Below, piece after piece: positions 42,864 to 51,475 of a DNA stretch of 64,000 nucleotides (the first letter of the stretch is position 1; every line of letters begins with the position of its first letter). Location of the stretch: contig JALNYT010000002.1 of assembly GCA_023229685.1 (NCBI GenBank), forward strand, positions 682,001 through 746,000, given 5' to 3'. The stretch comes from Sulfuritalea sp. (GTDB taxonomy: Bacteria > Pseudomonadota > Gammaproteobacteria > Burkholderiales > Rhodocyclaceae). The position numbers and the translations under genes are program-made. Under the pieces are notes generated by a model. That model did no database searches. It saw nothing but the letters and a program-made list of their open reading frames with translations, and was not told where the DNA came from.

Positions 42864-43616
42864 GTGCCGTTGCAGGCTAATACCCCCATATCCACTACGG
42901 TCGTCGCATTCGATGTTTCGGGCGCAGGTGCGGCCGAAGCAGGCGTTGTCAAGCGTTTCGACGACGTCGTTGTTGTCGCCCGCGAGCTTGGTTATGTCAC
43001 GCAGGACGCGGGAAGTCCCAATCTGACGTTGACCTTCGCCCCGGAGACGGAGATAGGCTCGGCCTTGCACCGGGTCGCGGGAGCAATTACCGAGTTCGAT
43101 GGGTCGTCGGCACCGTTGCGGGTGCGTGCCGTGGTTCATTATGGCGTCGTCTTTCGCACCGTCTTGAAGGGGCAGATCAGCTATCTCGGCTCGGCGATTC
43201 GTTCGACGCAGAGCGCGCTGCGCCGCGCGCCGGAGAAGGGCAGCGTGATGGCGACACGCGAATTTTTCGCCTACGCGTCCACGTTGACGGGCCTGCCGTT
43301 CAGCCTGAAGTCGATCAACGGAACGGCGGCTGCCGATGGCATGAGCCAGGTGGTCTTTGCCGACATTGCGGCGGTGCGCCTGCCCGCCGAGAACGGTCTG
43401 CCGAGTGCCGATCCCGCTTTTGTCGAGTTCGTCAAACGGCGTTTGGCCGCGGACATCGGACCCTTCGCGAGCGCCCTGGTCGACCGTGCGATGCGTTCGG
43501 CGGCCATGGCGACGCAGTTGGTGACAGTCTTGAGCCCCAATATCGACGATGCAACCGCGCGCGCCAGTTTTGAACGTGATGTGTTTGGCTACGTCAAGTC
43601 GCGTGGCAAGAATTGA
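42864..43616 (+). CDS. Degenerate nucleotide-cyclase-like protein
   Basis: 250 residues from GTG, with GGAGG about 11 bases upstream. Residues 11-135 follow the class III adenylate/guanylate cyclase fold: VVAFDVSGAG at strand 1, then LRVRAVVHYGVVFR and ISYLGSAIRSTQSALRRAPEKGSVMATREFF, matching the HxGxV and GxxVNxAARL regions. The metal-binding aspartates and the AAR core are not conserved, so catalysis is unlikely; a regulatory partner role is plausible. The C-terminal 110 residues resemble nothing I know. It is divergent from the heme-HAMP gene. Confidence 0.68.
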   Translation: MPLQANTPISTTVVAFDVSGAGAAEAGVVKRFDDVVVVARELGYVTQDAGSPNLTLTFAPETEIGSALHRVAGAITEFDGSSAPLRVRAVVHYGVVFRTVLKGQISYLGSAIRSTQSALRRAPEKGSVMATREFFAYASTLTGLPFSLKSINGTAAADGMSQVVFADIAAVRLPAENGLPSADPAFVEFVKRRLAADIGPFASALVDRAMRSAAMATQLVTVLSPNIDDATARASFERDVFGYVKSRGKN

Positions 43617-43639
43617 AGCAAGGCAGGAGGCAGGTCTTG

Positions 43640-43767
43640 GTTACGGTCGCTGCGTTTGACGCCCATAGGGGCAACGTCAGCTTTCGCTGAATGAATCGTT
43701 GTAGTTACGGTCGTTGCGCTTAACGCCGAAAGAACCGGGGTTAGCCTCCACTGAAACTTCGGATGCC
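43640..43767. repeat. Two imperfect 64-bp tandem repeat units
   Basis: Units start at 43640 and 43704. Each begins GTTACGGTCGyTGCGyTTrACGCC (24 bases here, differing at 3 positions plus the flank) and continues with weaker similarity (GTCAGCTTTCGCTGAA versus GTTAGCCTCCACTGAA). They fill the gap before the unknown gene and could be operators or a duplicated leader. Confidence 0.6.
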
Positions 43768-43779
43768 AGAGCACGAACC

Positions 43780-44652
43780 ATGGGTTTCTTCGGCAGTCTC
43801 TTGAATCACTCCCAACCGGAGCTAGCATGCGCCCTCCCCGAGACGCATGCCGTCGTTCGCCAGATCATTTCCGTACTAGGCTTCGATGTCGTCAGTTCTC
43901 CGGATTACGCGTCCCGACTGGTTCCGGCGCTCAATGCCGCGGTCGAGTATCTTGACGGGCAGATTGCCTCGATTCCAGGTCCATACGACATTTCCGCCGC
44001 GCATTACGCGCATAGCCCGCTGGTGAACGCGCTGTTTCCTGCGCGACAGGAAATAGCTCACGGGCTCGGGCGGAGCCGGGAGGTCAAGCAGCCCTTGGCT
44101 TTCCTTGCCGGCGCCGAGCAGAAGCAAGCGTTCGCATTGCTTGGGGCACGTCGCTGGGCGAACCCGGAACATGCCGGCGAGGCTCCGGCATTCTGCGATC
44201 ACACCCTGCGCTCGCTCGCCGCGAACGAGTTCGGCGCGCGCCAGGGACTGCGTACCGCCGCGATGACGCGGCTGGTGACAGAATTCGGCGAACACGTCGA
44301 TAAGCTGCGGCAGAAGGGCAGTTTGCCCCGCGCAGAGTGGAACATGGAGAACGCCGGTAGCCACCAGCCGGCGGATGCCGACAAGGGGAAGCTGGTGCTG
44401 GCCAAGGAAGAACTGCAGCCGGCAAACCTGCTGCGCGGGCTCATCGCCTGGCTGCAACGCCCGTCGGAGTACCTGCAGGTACGCGCCGCGAAGAACGGTA
44501 ATGACGGCGGTAGCGATCCGGTCGATGCGCTGTCCCAATTATTGAGCCGTGATCGCCGCTGCTGGACCGCCTGCATCGTCTGTTTCCCGACCGCCGAGGG
44601 AATTGCGGCGGTCGAGAACGAAGCCCACCCGCATCGCTACATCGTGATCTGA
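43780..44652 (+). CDS. Conserved-looking protein of unknown function
   Basis: 290 residues, no signal peptide or membrane span, mixed helical composition. Segments such as SPDYASRLVPALNAAVEYLD, FLAGAEQKQAFALLGAR and WTACIVCFPTAEGI suggest a folded cytoplasmic domain, but I recognise no family. I start at the ATG giving MGFFGSLLNHS; 22 further in-frame codons upstream run into the repeat region. It follows the cyclase-like gene by 163 bases on the same strand and may share its promoter. Confidence 0.7.
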   Translation: MGFFGSLLNHSQPELACALPETHAVVRQIISVLGFDVVSSPDYASRLVPALNAAVEYLDGQIASIPGPYDISAAHYAHSPLVNALFPARQEIAHGLGRSREVKQPLAFLAGAEQKQAFALLGARRWANPEHAGEAPAFCDHTLRSLAANEFGARQGLRTAAMTRLVTEFGEHVDKLRQKGSLPRAEWNMENAGSHQPADADKGKLVLAKEELQPANLLRGLIAWLQRPSEYLQVRAAKNGNDGGSDPVDALSQLLSRDRRCWTACIVCFPTAEGIAAVENEAHPHRYIVI

Positions 44653-44715
44653 CCGGCGGTCCGCCTTGCGGGCCGCGTTTCACCCTGCTGCAGGTATCGG
44701 GAATACTGCGACTCG

Positions 44716-45219
44716 TTACATTTCCGTCAGTGCCAGCTCGGGAGTCAGAATGCGAAACAGGCCGCGCAGCCGGTCGCGCCGCGCCAGTCGCAGCAAGGCC
44801 TTGTCTGCCGTCACCAGCCAGTCGGCGGCGCTGTCGCGGGCCAGTTCGAGAAACTTCTGGTCATCGCGGTCGGCGCAGCGCGGCAGGGTTACGACGGCGC
44901 CGGGTAGCGGCCCGGCAGGGCGCGTGACAACGGCATCGTAGACGGCCAGCGCGTCTTGCTGCCGCTCGTCGGACAGCGCGAACAGGGGGTAGCCCAGCAC
45001 GCGGCGAAACTCCTCGAAACAGGCGTCATTGGTGATCGCCTGCCACTCGCCACTTTCGATCCTGGCTCGCAGCGGTGCGAAGCGGCTGTCGTCGAACACG
45101 TAGAGCGAGACCAGCACATTGGTGTCGAGCACCACCCGCCGCGGCCTGGCTGTCAAAAAAACAGGCGCGGAGTCTTGCGACCCGGCGCCCGTTGCGTGTT
45201 CCGGCGGAACAGCTGTCAC
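44716..45219 (-). CDS. PIN-domain protein (putative toxin-type RNase)
   Basis: 167 residues. The PIN core is RVVLDTNVLVSLYVFDDS with the first catalytic Asp, then CFEEFRRVLGYP, CADRDDQKFLELARDSAADW and LVTADKALLRL, giving four acidic residues. It matches the family annotated as PIN toxin of toxin-antitoxin systems. No antitoxin gene is adjacent; instead its GTG overlaps the phaC stop by 4 bases, so it depends on phaC translation. Confidence 0.85.
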   Translation of the reverse strand: MTAVPPEHATGAGSQDSAPVFLTARPRRVVLDTNVLVSLYVFDDSRFAPLRARIESGEWQAITNDACFEEFRRVLGYPLFALSDERQQDALAVYDAVVTRPAGPLPGAVVTLPRCADRDDQKFLELARDSAADWLVTADKALLRLARRDRLRGLFRILTPELALTEM

Positions 45220-47024
45220 TTCGTCTTTTTCTGCGTGTCGAGGCGGAACTTGACGAAGGAGCCGGGGGCATCTTCCAGCGGCTTGAACTTGCCCTTGGAC
45301 GGATGGCGGGCCGGCACCTTGTCGGCGTTGAGCTTGGTGATCCACTTCTGCCAGTCGGTCCACCAGGAGCCTTCGTGCTGCTTGGCGCCTTCGAACCATT
45401 CGTCCGGGGTCGCCGGGCGGGCATCGTTGGTCCAGAAGCCGTACTTGTTGGCCGACGGCGGATTGACGATGCCGGCGATGTGCCCGGAGCCGCCGAGGGC
45501 GAAGCGCACCGGGCCGCCCAGCGCGGTGGAGCCCAGATACACGCTGCGCCACGGCGCAATGTGGTCCTCGATGGTCGAGATGAAGTAGGACGGCGTCTTG
45601 ACCTTGGACAGGTCGATCGGCGTGTCGAGCAGGGTGATGCCGCCCGGCTCGCGCAGCAGATTGCTCAGGTACATATTGCGCAGGTAGTAGCTGTGCATCT
45701 TGTAGGGCATGCGCGTGGAATCGGAATTCCAGTAGAGCAGGTCGAAGGGGAAGGGTTCCTTGCCCATCAGGTAGTTGTTGACCACGAAGGTCCAGATCAG
45801 GTCGTTGGAGCGCAGCATGTTGAAGGTCGTGCCCATCTCCGAGCCTTCGAGGAAGCCGCGTTCTTCCATCTTCTTTTCGAGGCTGGCGACCTGGCCTTCG
45901 TCGATGAAGACACCGAGTTCGCCGGGAATCGAGAAGTCGAGCAAGGCGACGAAGAAGGTCGCCGAGGCGATGCGCTTGTCCTTCTTGGCGGCCATGTAGC
46001 CCATGGTCGAACCGAGCAGCGTACCGCCGAGGCAGTAGCCGATCATGTTGATTTCCTTTTCGCCGGTCTGCTGGCAGACCACGTCGATGGCGGTCAGCGC
46101 GCCTTCGGTCATGTAATCGTCGAAGCCCTTCTTCGCCAGCTTGGCGTCCGGGTTCACCCACGAGATGACGAATACGCTGTGGCCCTGGTCGGTGGCCCAC
46201 TTGATGAAGGAATTGCTCTCGCGCAGGTCGAGGATGTAGTACTTGTTGATCCAGGGCGGGATGATCAGCAGCGGGCGCTTGTACTGTTCCTTGGTGCTCG
46301 GGTTGAACTGGATCAGCTGGATCATCTCGTTCTGGAAGATCACCTTGCCCGGCGACGAGGCGACGTTCTTGCCCATTTCGAAGGCCGATGGATCGGTCAT
46401 CTTGACGCGCAACTGGCCGTCGCCTTCCTCGATGTCGCGCAGCAGGTTGTTGAAGCCCTTGAGCAGGTTTTGGCCGTGGCTCTTGACCGTCTCGCGCAGC
46501 ACTTCCGGGTTGGTACCGGCGAAGTTGGAGGGCGACAGCGCGTCGATGAACTGACGGGTGAAGAAGTTCACCTTCTTCTTGGAAATCTCGTCCAGCCCCT
46601 CGACGTTGCCCACCGAATCGTGGACATGGCGGGCAGTGATCAGGTAGGACTGCTTGATGAAGTCGAACAGGAAGTGCTCTTCCCATTGGGCGTCGGCGAA
46701 GCGCTTGTCGCCCTTCTTCGGTTGCGCCACCGGCGCGCCTTCCATGCCCATCATGCGCATGGATGAATGCTGCCACAGCGAAAAGTAGTCCCACACCAGG
46801 TTCATCTGCGCCTGCGCCATCTTGTAGGGGTTGGCCAGCATCTTGGCCATCATGTCCATGAAGGCCTGCGCGATGCCGAGATCGTCGGCAGGCGCAGAAA
46901 CGCCTTTCTTCATCTGGCGCTTCATGTGCTCCGTGATCAGGTTGGAGGCGCGCTGCGCAACTTCGGCGTAGGTCTTGGCTATCTCCTTGGGATCGGGCAA
47001 GGCTTGGGGTTCATGCGCAGACAT
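45216..47024 (-). CDS. phaC: Class I polyhydroxyalkanoate synthase
   Basis: 602 residues, class I length. The lipase-like box GYCLGG gives the catalytic C331; the aspartate is in TIEDHIAPW and the histidine in GGSGHIAGIVNPP. AAGGAG lies 5 bases before the ATG; longer readings upstream have no support. It polymerises 3-hydroxyacyl-CoA on the surface of PHA granules. The MBL hydrolase gene ends 14 bases upstream and the PIN gene overlaps downstream. No phaA/phaB is adjacent, though a thiolase lies in the leucine cluster. Confidence 0.95.
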   Translation of the reverse strand: MSAHEPQALPDPKEIAKTYAEVAQRASNLITEHMKRQMKKGVSAPADDLGIAQAFMDMMAKMLANPYKMAQAQMNLVWDYFSLWQHSSMRMMGMEGAPVAQPKKGDKRFADAQWEEHFLFDFIKQSYLITARHVHDSVGNVEGLDEISKKKVNFFTRQFIDALSPSNFAGTNPEVLRETVKSHGQNLLKGFNNLLRDIEEGDGQLRVKMTDPSAFEMGKNVASSPGKVIFQNEMIQLIQFNPSTKEQYKRPLLIIPPWINKYYILDLRESNSFIKWATDQGHSVFVISWVNPDAKLAKKGFDDYMTEGALTAIDVVCQQTGEKEINMIGYCLGGTLLGSTMGYMAAKKDKRIASATFFVALLDFSIPGELGVFIDEGQVASLEKKMEERGFLEGSEMGTTFNMLRSNDLIWTFVVNNYLMGKEPFPFDLLYWNSDSTRMPYKMHSYYLRNMYLSNLLREPGGITLLDTPIDLSKVKTPSYFISTIEDHIAPWRSVYLGSTALGGPVRFALGGSGHIAGIVNPPSANKYGFWTNDARPATPDEWFEGAKQHEGSWWTDWQKWITKLNADKVPARHPSKGKFKPLEDAPGSFVKFRLDTQKKTK

Positions 47025-47038
47025 TGTGACTCCTTGGG

Positions 47039-48088
47039 TTAGCTGATGTAACGGGTCAGACCGTTCTCTTCGATGCGCTGCAGTCTTCCTGCGTGCTCGA
47101 GATAATTCAGATGGGCAATTGCTTCGCCCATGGCAAACATCGTCTGGTGCGGGTCGGGCAGTTCGCGGCCGAACAGCACGCCGAGCAGGTCGGCCGCGCT
47201 CTTGGCTTTGCCGCGGCAGGCGTCGAGCAGCACTTCGCAACGCTCGGCATGGTGGGCGTGAAGCTGGTCCACGCGGGCATGCAGACCGCGGAAAGGACGG
47301 CCGTGCGAGGGCAGCACCAGCGTGTCAGCCGGCAGCACGCGAAACTTGTCGATGGAGCCGAGGAACAGCCCGAGCGGGTCGCCGTGCGGATTGCTGGCCA
47401 TCACCGAAATATTGGTCGAGATGCGCGGCAGCAGCATGTCGCCGGAAATCAGCACGCCCAGTTCCGCGCAATACAGGCTCATGTGTTCCGGTGCATGGCC
47501 ATAGCCGACGATGGCGCGCCACTCGTGGTCGCCGATCTTCAGCACCTGCTTGTCGAACAATCGCTGGTAGGTCGCGGGAATCGCCGGCACGCCTTTCTTG
47601 TAGCCATTGCCACGGGCGATCAGGCCATCGATGCGCGCCTGGTCCAGGCCGTGCTGCCGAAAGAACTCGACCATGACCGCGATTGAATACCCGGCGATTT
47701 GTTCCGCAACCATGTGCGCCGCCAGATATTCCCCCTGCGCCATCCACAGTCCGGCGCCGGTTTCCTGCTCGAGCCATGCGGCGAGGCCGAGATGGTCGGG
47801 ATGGCAATGGGTGACGATGCAGCGTGTCAATCGCCGTCCCTGACTCTGTCCGCCGGGGATTCCGCTTTGCGGGCCGGCGAGCGCCGACTTCCAGGCTTCC
47901 TTGACCGGGTCCAGCGCGAAGCCGGAATCGACCGCCGCATAACCCTCGCCGTCTGCCAGCAACCAGAGGTTGATGTGGTTCAGCGCGAATGGCAGCGGCA
48001 TGCACAGCCATTCGATGCCGGGAGCAACGGGCACCGCCAGGCCGGGGGCGGGCGCGGTTTCGTGCGGGTAGGCGATTGGAGCGTTCAA
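47039..48088 (-). CDS. MBL-fold metallo-hydrolase (LACTB2-like)
   Basis: 349 residues. Metal motif THCHPDHLG with further ligands in GYGHAPEHMS, SGDMLLP and PSHGRPF; a C-terminal winged-helix-like extension (AERCEVLLDACRGKAKSAAD ... YLEHAGRL) is typical of the LACTB2/BLACT_WH group. Probably a thioester or ester hydrolase. It is divergent from liuR across 122 bases and followed by phaC. Confidence 0.88.
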   Translation of the reverse strand: MNAPIAYPHETAPAPGLAVPVAPGIEWLCMPLPFALNHINLWLLADGEGYAAVDSGFALDPVKEAWKSALAGPQSGIPGGQSQGRRLTRCIVTHCHPDHLGLAAWLEQETGAGLWMAQGEYLAAHMVAEQIAGYSIAVMVEFFRQHGLDQARIDGLIARGNGYKKGVPAIPATYQRLFDKQVLKIGDHEWRAIVGYGHAPEHMSLYCAELGVLISGDMLLPRISTNISVMASNPHGDPLGLFLGSIDKFRVLPADTLVLPSHGRPFRGLHARVDQLHAHHAERCEVLLDACRGKAKSAADLLGVLFGRELPDPHQTMFAMGEAIAHLNYLEHAGRLQRIEENGLTRYIS

Positions 48089-48210
48089 GCCGGGTCTCTT
48101 TGCATCGTGGGGGGAAATCTGCTTAACTTGTCAAAAGTCGATCGATCATTTTATCCAATTCCCGGGCTTTATGTGCGGTGCAGCATTTGGCGCATCCAGG
48201 CCCCACAATC

Positions 48211-48630
48211 ATGAGCGAAACTCAAACCATTACCGAACTGGCGCGCGATTTCGGCGTAACGACGCGTGCGATCCGCTTCTGGGAATCCCACGGGCTGGTG
48301 TCGCCGGCGCGCGAGGGCGGCAACCGCATCTACAGCAAGCGCGACCGGACCCGGCTCAAGCTGGCCCTGCGCGGCAAGCGGCTCGGGCTCAGCCTGGCCG
48401 AGATCAAGGACCTGATCGACATGTACGACACGGCGGAGGATGAGTCCTCCCAGCTGCTGTCCTTTCTCGGCGCGCTGGCGCAACGTCGGGCAGCGCTGGA
48501 ACAGCAGCGCGACGACATTCAGGCCGTGCTCAAGGAAATCGCCCGTTTCGAGCGTCAATGCCGCGAGATGCTGAAGGCCGACGAGGCCGCGTCAGCTGGC
48601 AAGAAGCGGAGCAAAACGCAGTCCCGATAG
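48211..48630 (+). CDS. liuR: MerR-family regulator of branched-chain acid catabolism
   Basis: 139 residues. The winged helix TITELARDFGVTTRAIRFWE is followed by NRIYSKRDRTRLKLALRGKR and a C-terminal coiled coil; the metal-binding cysteines of classical MerR proteins are absent (a single C-terminal Cys). This is the LiuR type that controls leucine/isovalerate genes in proteobacteria. The gene lies directly upstream of isovaleryl-CoA dehydrogenase and the other liu genes, and an 18-bp palindrome follows its stop. Confidence 0.88.
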   Translation: MSETQTITELARDFGVTTRAIRFWESHGLVSPAREGGNRIYSKRDRTRLKLALRGKRLGLSLAEIKDLIDMYDTAEDESSQLLSFLGALAQRRAALEQQRDDIQAVLKEIARFERQCREMLKADEAASAGKKRSKTQSR

Positions 48631-48659
48631 TTGACGTTGACGTTAACGTCAACTAGGAT
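48631..48659 (+). promoter_or_regulatory. Promoter with LiuR-type operator palindrome in its spacer
   Basis: GTTGACGTTAACGTCAAC (48636-48653) is a perfect 18-bp palindrome close to the reconstructed LiuR consensus. TTGACG at 48631-48636 and TAGGAT at 48654-48659 form a -35/-10 pair with a 17-bp spacer that the palindrome fills, the classic MerR-type layout. It begins one base after the liuR stop and would drive the thioesterase-liuA operon. Confidence 0.75.
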
Positions 48660-48684
48660 GCACAAACTGTTTGCAGGAGGTTGA

Positions 48685-49158
48685 ATGCCGCACACCGCAC
48701 GTCCAGCCAGTAGCAACTTCGAGCCGCGCAACCCCGACTGGGAAGCGACCGTCCGCGGCAGCTTTGCCCGGCAGAAGGTGATGACTCTGATCGGCGCCGA
48801 AATGGGCGCGTTGACTGCGGGCCACTGCGAGATCCGCCTGCCCTTCCGCGACGACCTGACGCAGCAGAACGGCTATTTCCACGCCGGGATTACCAGTACC
48901 ATCGTCGATAGTGCCGGCGGTTATGCCGGCTACACGCTGATGCCAGCCGGCTCCGACGTGCTGACGGTGGAATTCAAGCTCAACCTGCTGGCACCCGCCG
49001 ACGGCGAGTATCTGGTCGCCGAAGGCCAGGTGCTGAAATCCGGTCGCAACCTCATCATCACGCGCGGCGAGGTGTACGCGATCAGGAACGGCCGCGCCAC
49101 GCATTGCGCGACGATGCAGCAGACCCTGATGACCATGCACGGCAAGGAGAAAAAGTAA
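48685..49158 (+). CDS. PaaI-like hotdog thioesterase
   Basis: 157 residues. HotDog core with GYFHAGITSTIVDSAGGYAG (general-base Asp) and LLAPADGEYLVAEGQVLKSG, as in PaaI-type acyl-CoA thioesterases. First gene behind the LiuR operator. Its TAA overlaps the ATG of isovaleryl-CoA dehydrogenase (TAATG). It may relieve CoA trapping by unusual acyl-CoAs. Confidence 0.9.
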   Translation: MPHTARPASSNFEPRNPDWEATVRGSFARQKVMTLIGAEMGALTAGHCEIRLPFRDDLTQQNGYFHAGITSTIVDSAGGYAGYTLMPAGSDVLTVEFKLNLLAPADGEYLVAEGQVLKSGRNLIITRGEVYAIRNGRATHCATMQQTLMTMHGKEKK

Positions 49159-50324
49159 TGCTCGGACTCAACTTTGACCTCGGTCAAGACATCGAGATGC
49201 TGCGCGACAGCGTGTGGGCTTTCGCCGCGAAGGAAATCGCGCCGCGCGCCGCGGAGATCGACCGGGTGAACGAATTTCCCGCCGACCTGTGGCGCAAGTT
49301 CGGCGAGATGGGCCTGCTCGGCATGAGCGTGGAGGAGCAATACGGCGGCACCCAGATGGGTTATCTGGCGCACATCGTGGCGATGGAAGAAATTTCACGA
49401 GCGTCTGCCTCGGTCGGCCTTTCCTACGGTGCGCACTCCAACCTCTGCGTGAACCAGATCCGCCGCAACGGCAGCGAGGTGCAGCGGAAGAAGTATCTGC
49501 CCAAGCTGATTTCCGGCGAGCATGTCGGTGCGCTGGCGATGTCCGAGCCGGGTGCCGGTTCCGACGTGGTCTCGATGAAGCTGCGCGCCGACCTGAAAGG
49601 CGACCGCTATGTACTGAACGGCTCGAAGATGTGGATCACCAATGGCGGCGATGCCGACACCCTGGTGGTGTATGCCAAGACCAATGCCGAGGCCGGACTG
49701 AAGGGCATGACCGCCTTCATCGTCGAGAAGGGCTTCAAGGGCTTCTCGAAAGGCGCGCATCTGGACAAGCTGGGCATGCGCGGCTCGAACACCTATCCGC
49801 TGTTCTTCGACGACTGCGAAGTGCCGGCCGAAAACGTGCTGGGCGGCGAGGGCAACGGCACGCGGGTTCTGATGAGCGGCCTCGACTACGAGCGCTCGGT
49901 GCTTTCCGGCGGGCCGCTAGGCATCATGGCCGCCTGCATGGACGTGGTGCTGCCCTTCATCCACGAGCGCAAGCAGTTCGGCCAGAGCATCGGCGAGTTC
50001 CAGTTGATGCAGGGCAAGCTGGCCGACATGTACAGCACCTGGCAGGCCTGCCGCGCCTACGTCTACGCGGTGGGCAAGGCCTGCGACCGCGGCGACCACT
50101 CGCGCACGCTGCGCAAGGACGCCGCCGGCGCGATTCTTTACTCGGCGGAAAAGGCCACCTGGATGGCTGGCGAGGCGATCCAGGCGCTCGGCGGCGTCGG
50201 CTACACCAACGACTACCCGGTGGGGCGCCTGTGGCGCGACGCCAAGCTCTACGAGATCGGTGCCGGCACTTCCGAAATCCGCCGCATGCTGATCGGCCGC
50301 GAGCTGTACAGCGAGACCATGTGA
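49158..50324 (+). CDS. liuA: Isovaleryl-CoA dehydrogenase
   Basis: 388 residues. Acyl-CoA dehydrogenase fold with MSEPGAGSDV and WITNGGDADTLVVYAKT FAD/substrate motifs. The catalytic base appears as E245 in GLDYERSVLSGGPLG, the position diagnostic of isovaleryl-CoA dehydrogenase as opposed to straight-chain enzymes. It converts isovaleryl-CoA to 3-methylcrotonyl-CoA with electrons passed to ETF, the first specific step of leucine breakdown. Its stop overlaps the next start (ATGTGATG). Confidence 0.95.
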   Translation: MLGLNFDLGQDIEMLRDSVWAFAAKEIAPRAAEIDRVNEFPADLWRKFGEMGLLGMSVEEQYGGTQMGYLAHIVAMEEISRASASVGLSYGAHSNLCVNQIRRNGSEVQRKKYLPKLISGEHVGALAMSEPGAGSDVVSMKLRADLKGDRYVLNGSKMWITNGGDADTLVVYAKTNAEAGLKGMTAFIVEKGFKGFSKGAHLDKLGMRGSNTYPLFFDDCEVPAENVLGGEGNGTRVLMSGLDYERSVLSGGPLGIMAACMDVVLPFIHERKQFGQSIGEFQLMQGKLADMYSTWQACRAYVYAVGKACDRGDHSRTLRKDAAGAILYSAEKATWMAGEAIQALGGVGYTNDYPVGRLWRDAKLYEIGAGTSEIRRMLIGRELYSETM

Positions 50325-50845
50325 TGAGCCAGCACAAACGCGAGGAATGGCAGAAGCTTTACGACGAGGTCCTGGCGCGGTCTTCCGGTCCCGGCGTTCT
50401 GACCCTGGAAAACCTGCGCGAATGCACGGGGCTGGAATTGTTCCAGAAGATGATCGCCGGCGAGTTGCCGCGGCCGCCGATCAACGACACGCTCGGCTTC
50501 TGTCTGGTCGAAGCCGAAAAAGGGCGCGTGGTGTTCCAGGGTGCGCCGCAGCACCGCCACTACAACCCGATCGGCACCGTGCATGGCGGCTTCCACGCCA
50601 CCCTGCTCGACTCCTGCGTCGCCTGCGCGATCCAGTCCACGCTCGAAGCGGGTCAGGGCTACACGACAATCGAACTTAAGGTGAATTACATCCGCGCGCT
50701 GACCGACCGCGTCGGTCCGGTGCGCGCCGAGGGCCGCGTGATCCACGCCGGCAAGCAGATCGGCACGGCGGAAGGCAAGCTGGTCGATGCCGACGGCAGG
50801 CTCTACGCCCATGCCACGACGACTTGTTTGATTTTCAATGTCTGA
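50324..50845 (+). CDS. PaaI-family hotdog thioesterase 2
   Basis: 173 residues. N-terminal helix (REEWQKLYDEVLARS), then the hotdog core: HYNPIGTVHGGFHATLLDSC carries the HGG and acidic catalytic residue, and GYTTIELKVNYIRALTDRVG follows. A second thioesterase in the same operon, only distantly similar to the first. Translationally coupled to liuA by ATGA overlap. Confidence 0.88.
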   Translation: MSQHKREEWQKLYDEVLARSSGPGVLTLENLRECTGLELFQKMIAGELPRPPINDTLGFCLVEAEKGRVVFQGAPQHRHYNPIGTVHGGFHATLLDSCVACAIQSTLEAGQGYTTIELKVNYIRALTDRVGPVRAEGRVIHAGKQIGTAEGKLVDADGRLYAHATTTCLIFNV

Positions 50846-50913
50846 CGTGCGCAGAGCCGCCTCAAGCGCGGCGCAGCCAGAGCCCGGAGCCGCGCAGCGG
50901 CGAACCGTAGTCA

Positions 50914-50934
50914 CCCCCTCGCGCGGCGAGGGGG
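50914..50934. repeat. CCCCCTCGC hairpin element, copy 2, in a hairpin-rich spacer
   Basis: CCCCCTCGC/GCGAGGGGG around GCG, flanked by TCA and CGA. The 177-base spacer 50846-51022 also holds CGCGAAGC-ACC-GCTTCGCG (50950-50968) and a GCCGGC/GCCGGC pair, and has no gene. Three successive hairpins inside an otherwise tight operon suggest RNA processing or partial attenuation (inference). Confidence 0.55.
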
Positions 50935-51022
50935 GCGAAGGCGGGGTTTCGCGAAGCACCGCTTCGCGCCGCCGCAGCCGGCCGGCTGTGCAAAGCCGGC
51001 CGTGGAACGGGGGGCGTGCCAT

Positions 51023-51463
51023 ATGAGCGGCCTTCTGGACACCTACCGCGGCACGGTCTATCCGTGGCATTGCGACCACATGAACCACATGAATGTCATG
51101 TGGTATGTCGGCAAGTTCGACGAAGCGACCTGGAACCTGATGTCCCACCTCGGCATGAACGCTGCGTTCCTGCGCAAGCACCATCGCGGCATGGCCGCGG
51201 TGGACCAGCGTATCAGCTACCAGCGCGAACTGCATGCCGGCGACACCGTCGCGGTGCGCACCGGGGTCATCTCCGTCGGCGAAAGGAAGCTGATCTTCTT
51301 CCACGAAATGCGCAACGCCGACAGCGATGAGATCTCCGCCGTCACGCTGCTCACCGGCGTTCATCTCGACACCCAGACGCGCAAGTCCTGCGCCCTGCCC
51401 GAGGACACGCTCGCCAAGGCGCGCGAGTTGGTCGTCGACCACAAGCTGCCCTGGCCGGTCTGA
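51023..51463 (+). CDS. 4HBT-type acyl-CoA thioesterase
   Basis: 146 residues. VYPWHCDHMNHMNVMWYVGK contains the Asp of the 4-hydroxybenzoyl-CoA thioesterase/FadM group (HCDHMNHMN), and the rest follows the hotdog fold (YQRELHAGDTVAVRTGVISV). I start at the ATG after a GGGGG tract; seven in-frame codons upstream are less likely. The third thioesterase of the cluster. Confidence 0.88.
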   Translation: MSGLLDTYRGTVYPWHCDHMNHMNVMWYVGKFDEATWNLMSHLGMNAAFLRKHHRGMAAVDQRISYQRELHAGDTVAVRTGVISVGERKLIFFHEMRNADSDEISAVTLLTGVHLDTQTRKSCALPEDTLAKARELVVDHKLPWPV

Positions 51464-51475
51464 AGGAAATCATCA

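Noticed and set aside
29856..44652. A surface decaheme cytochrome (MtrC/OmcA) in the electron-transfer locus
   Set aside because: I looked for CxxCH clusters on both strands; only the mtrA gene has more than two.
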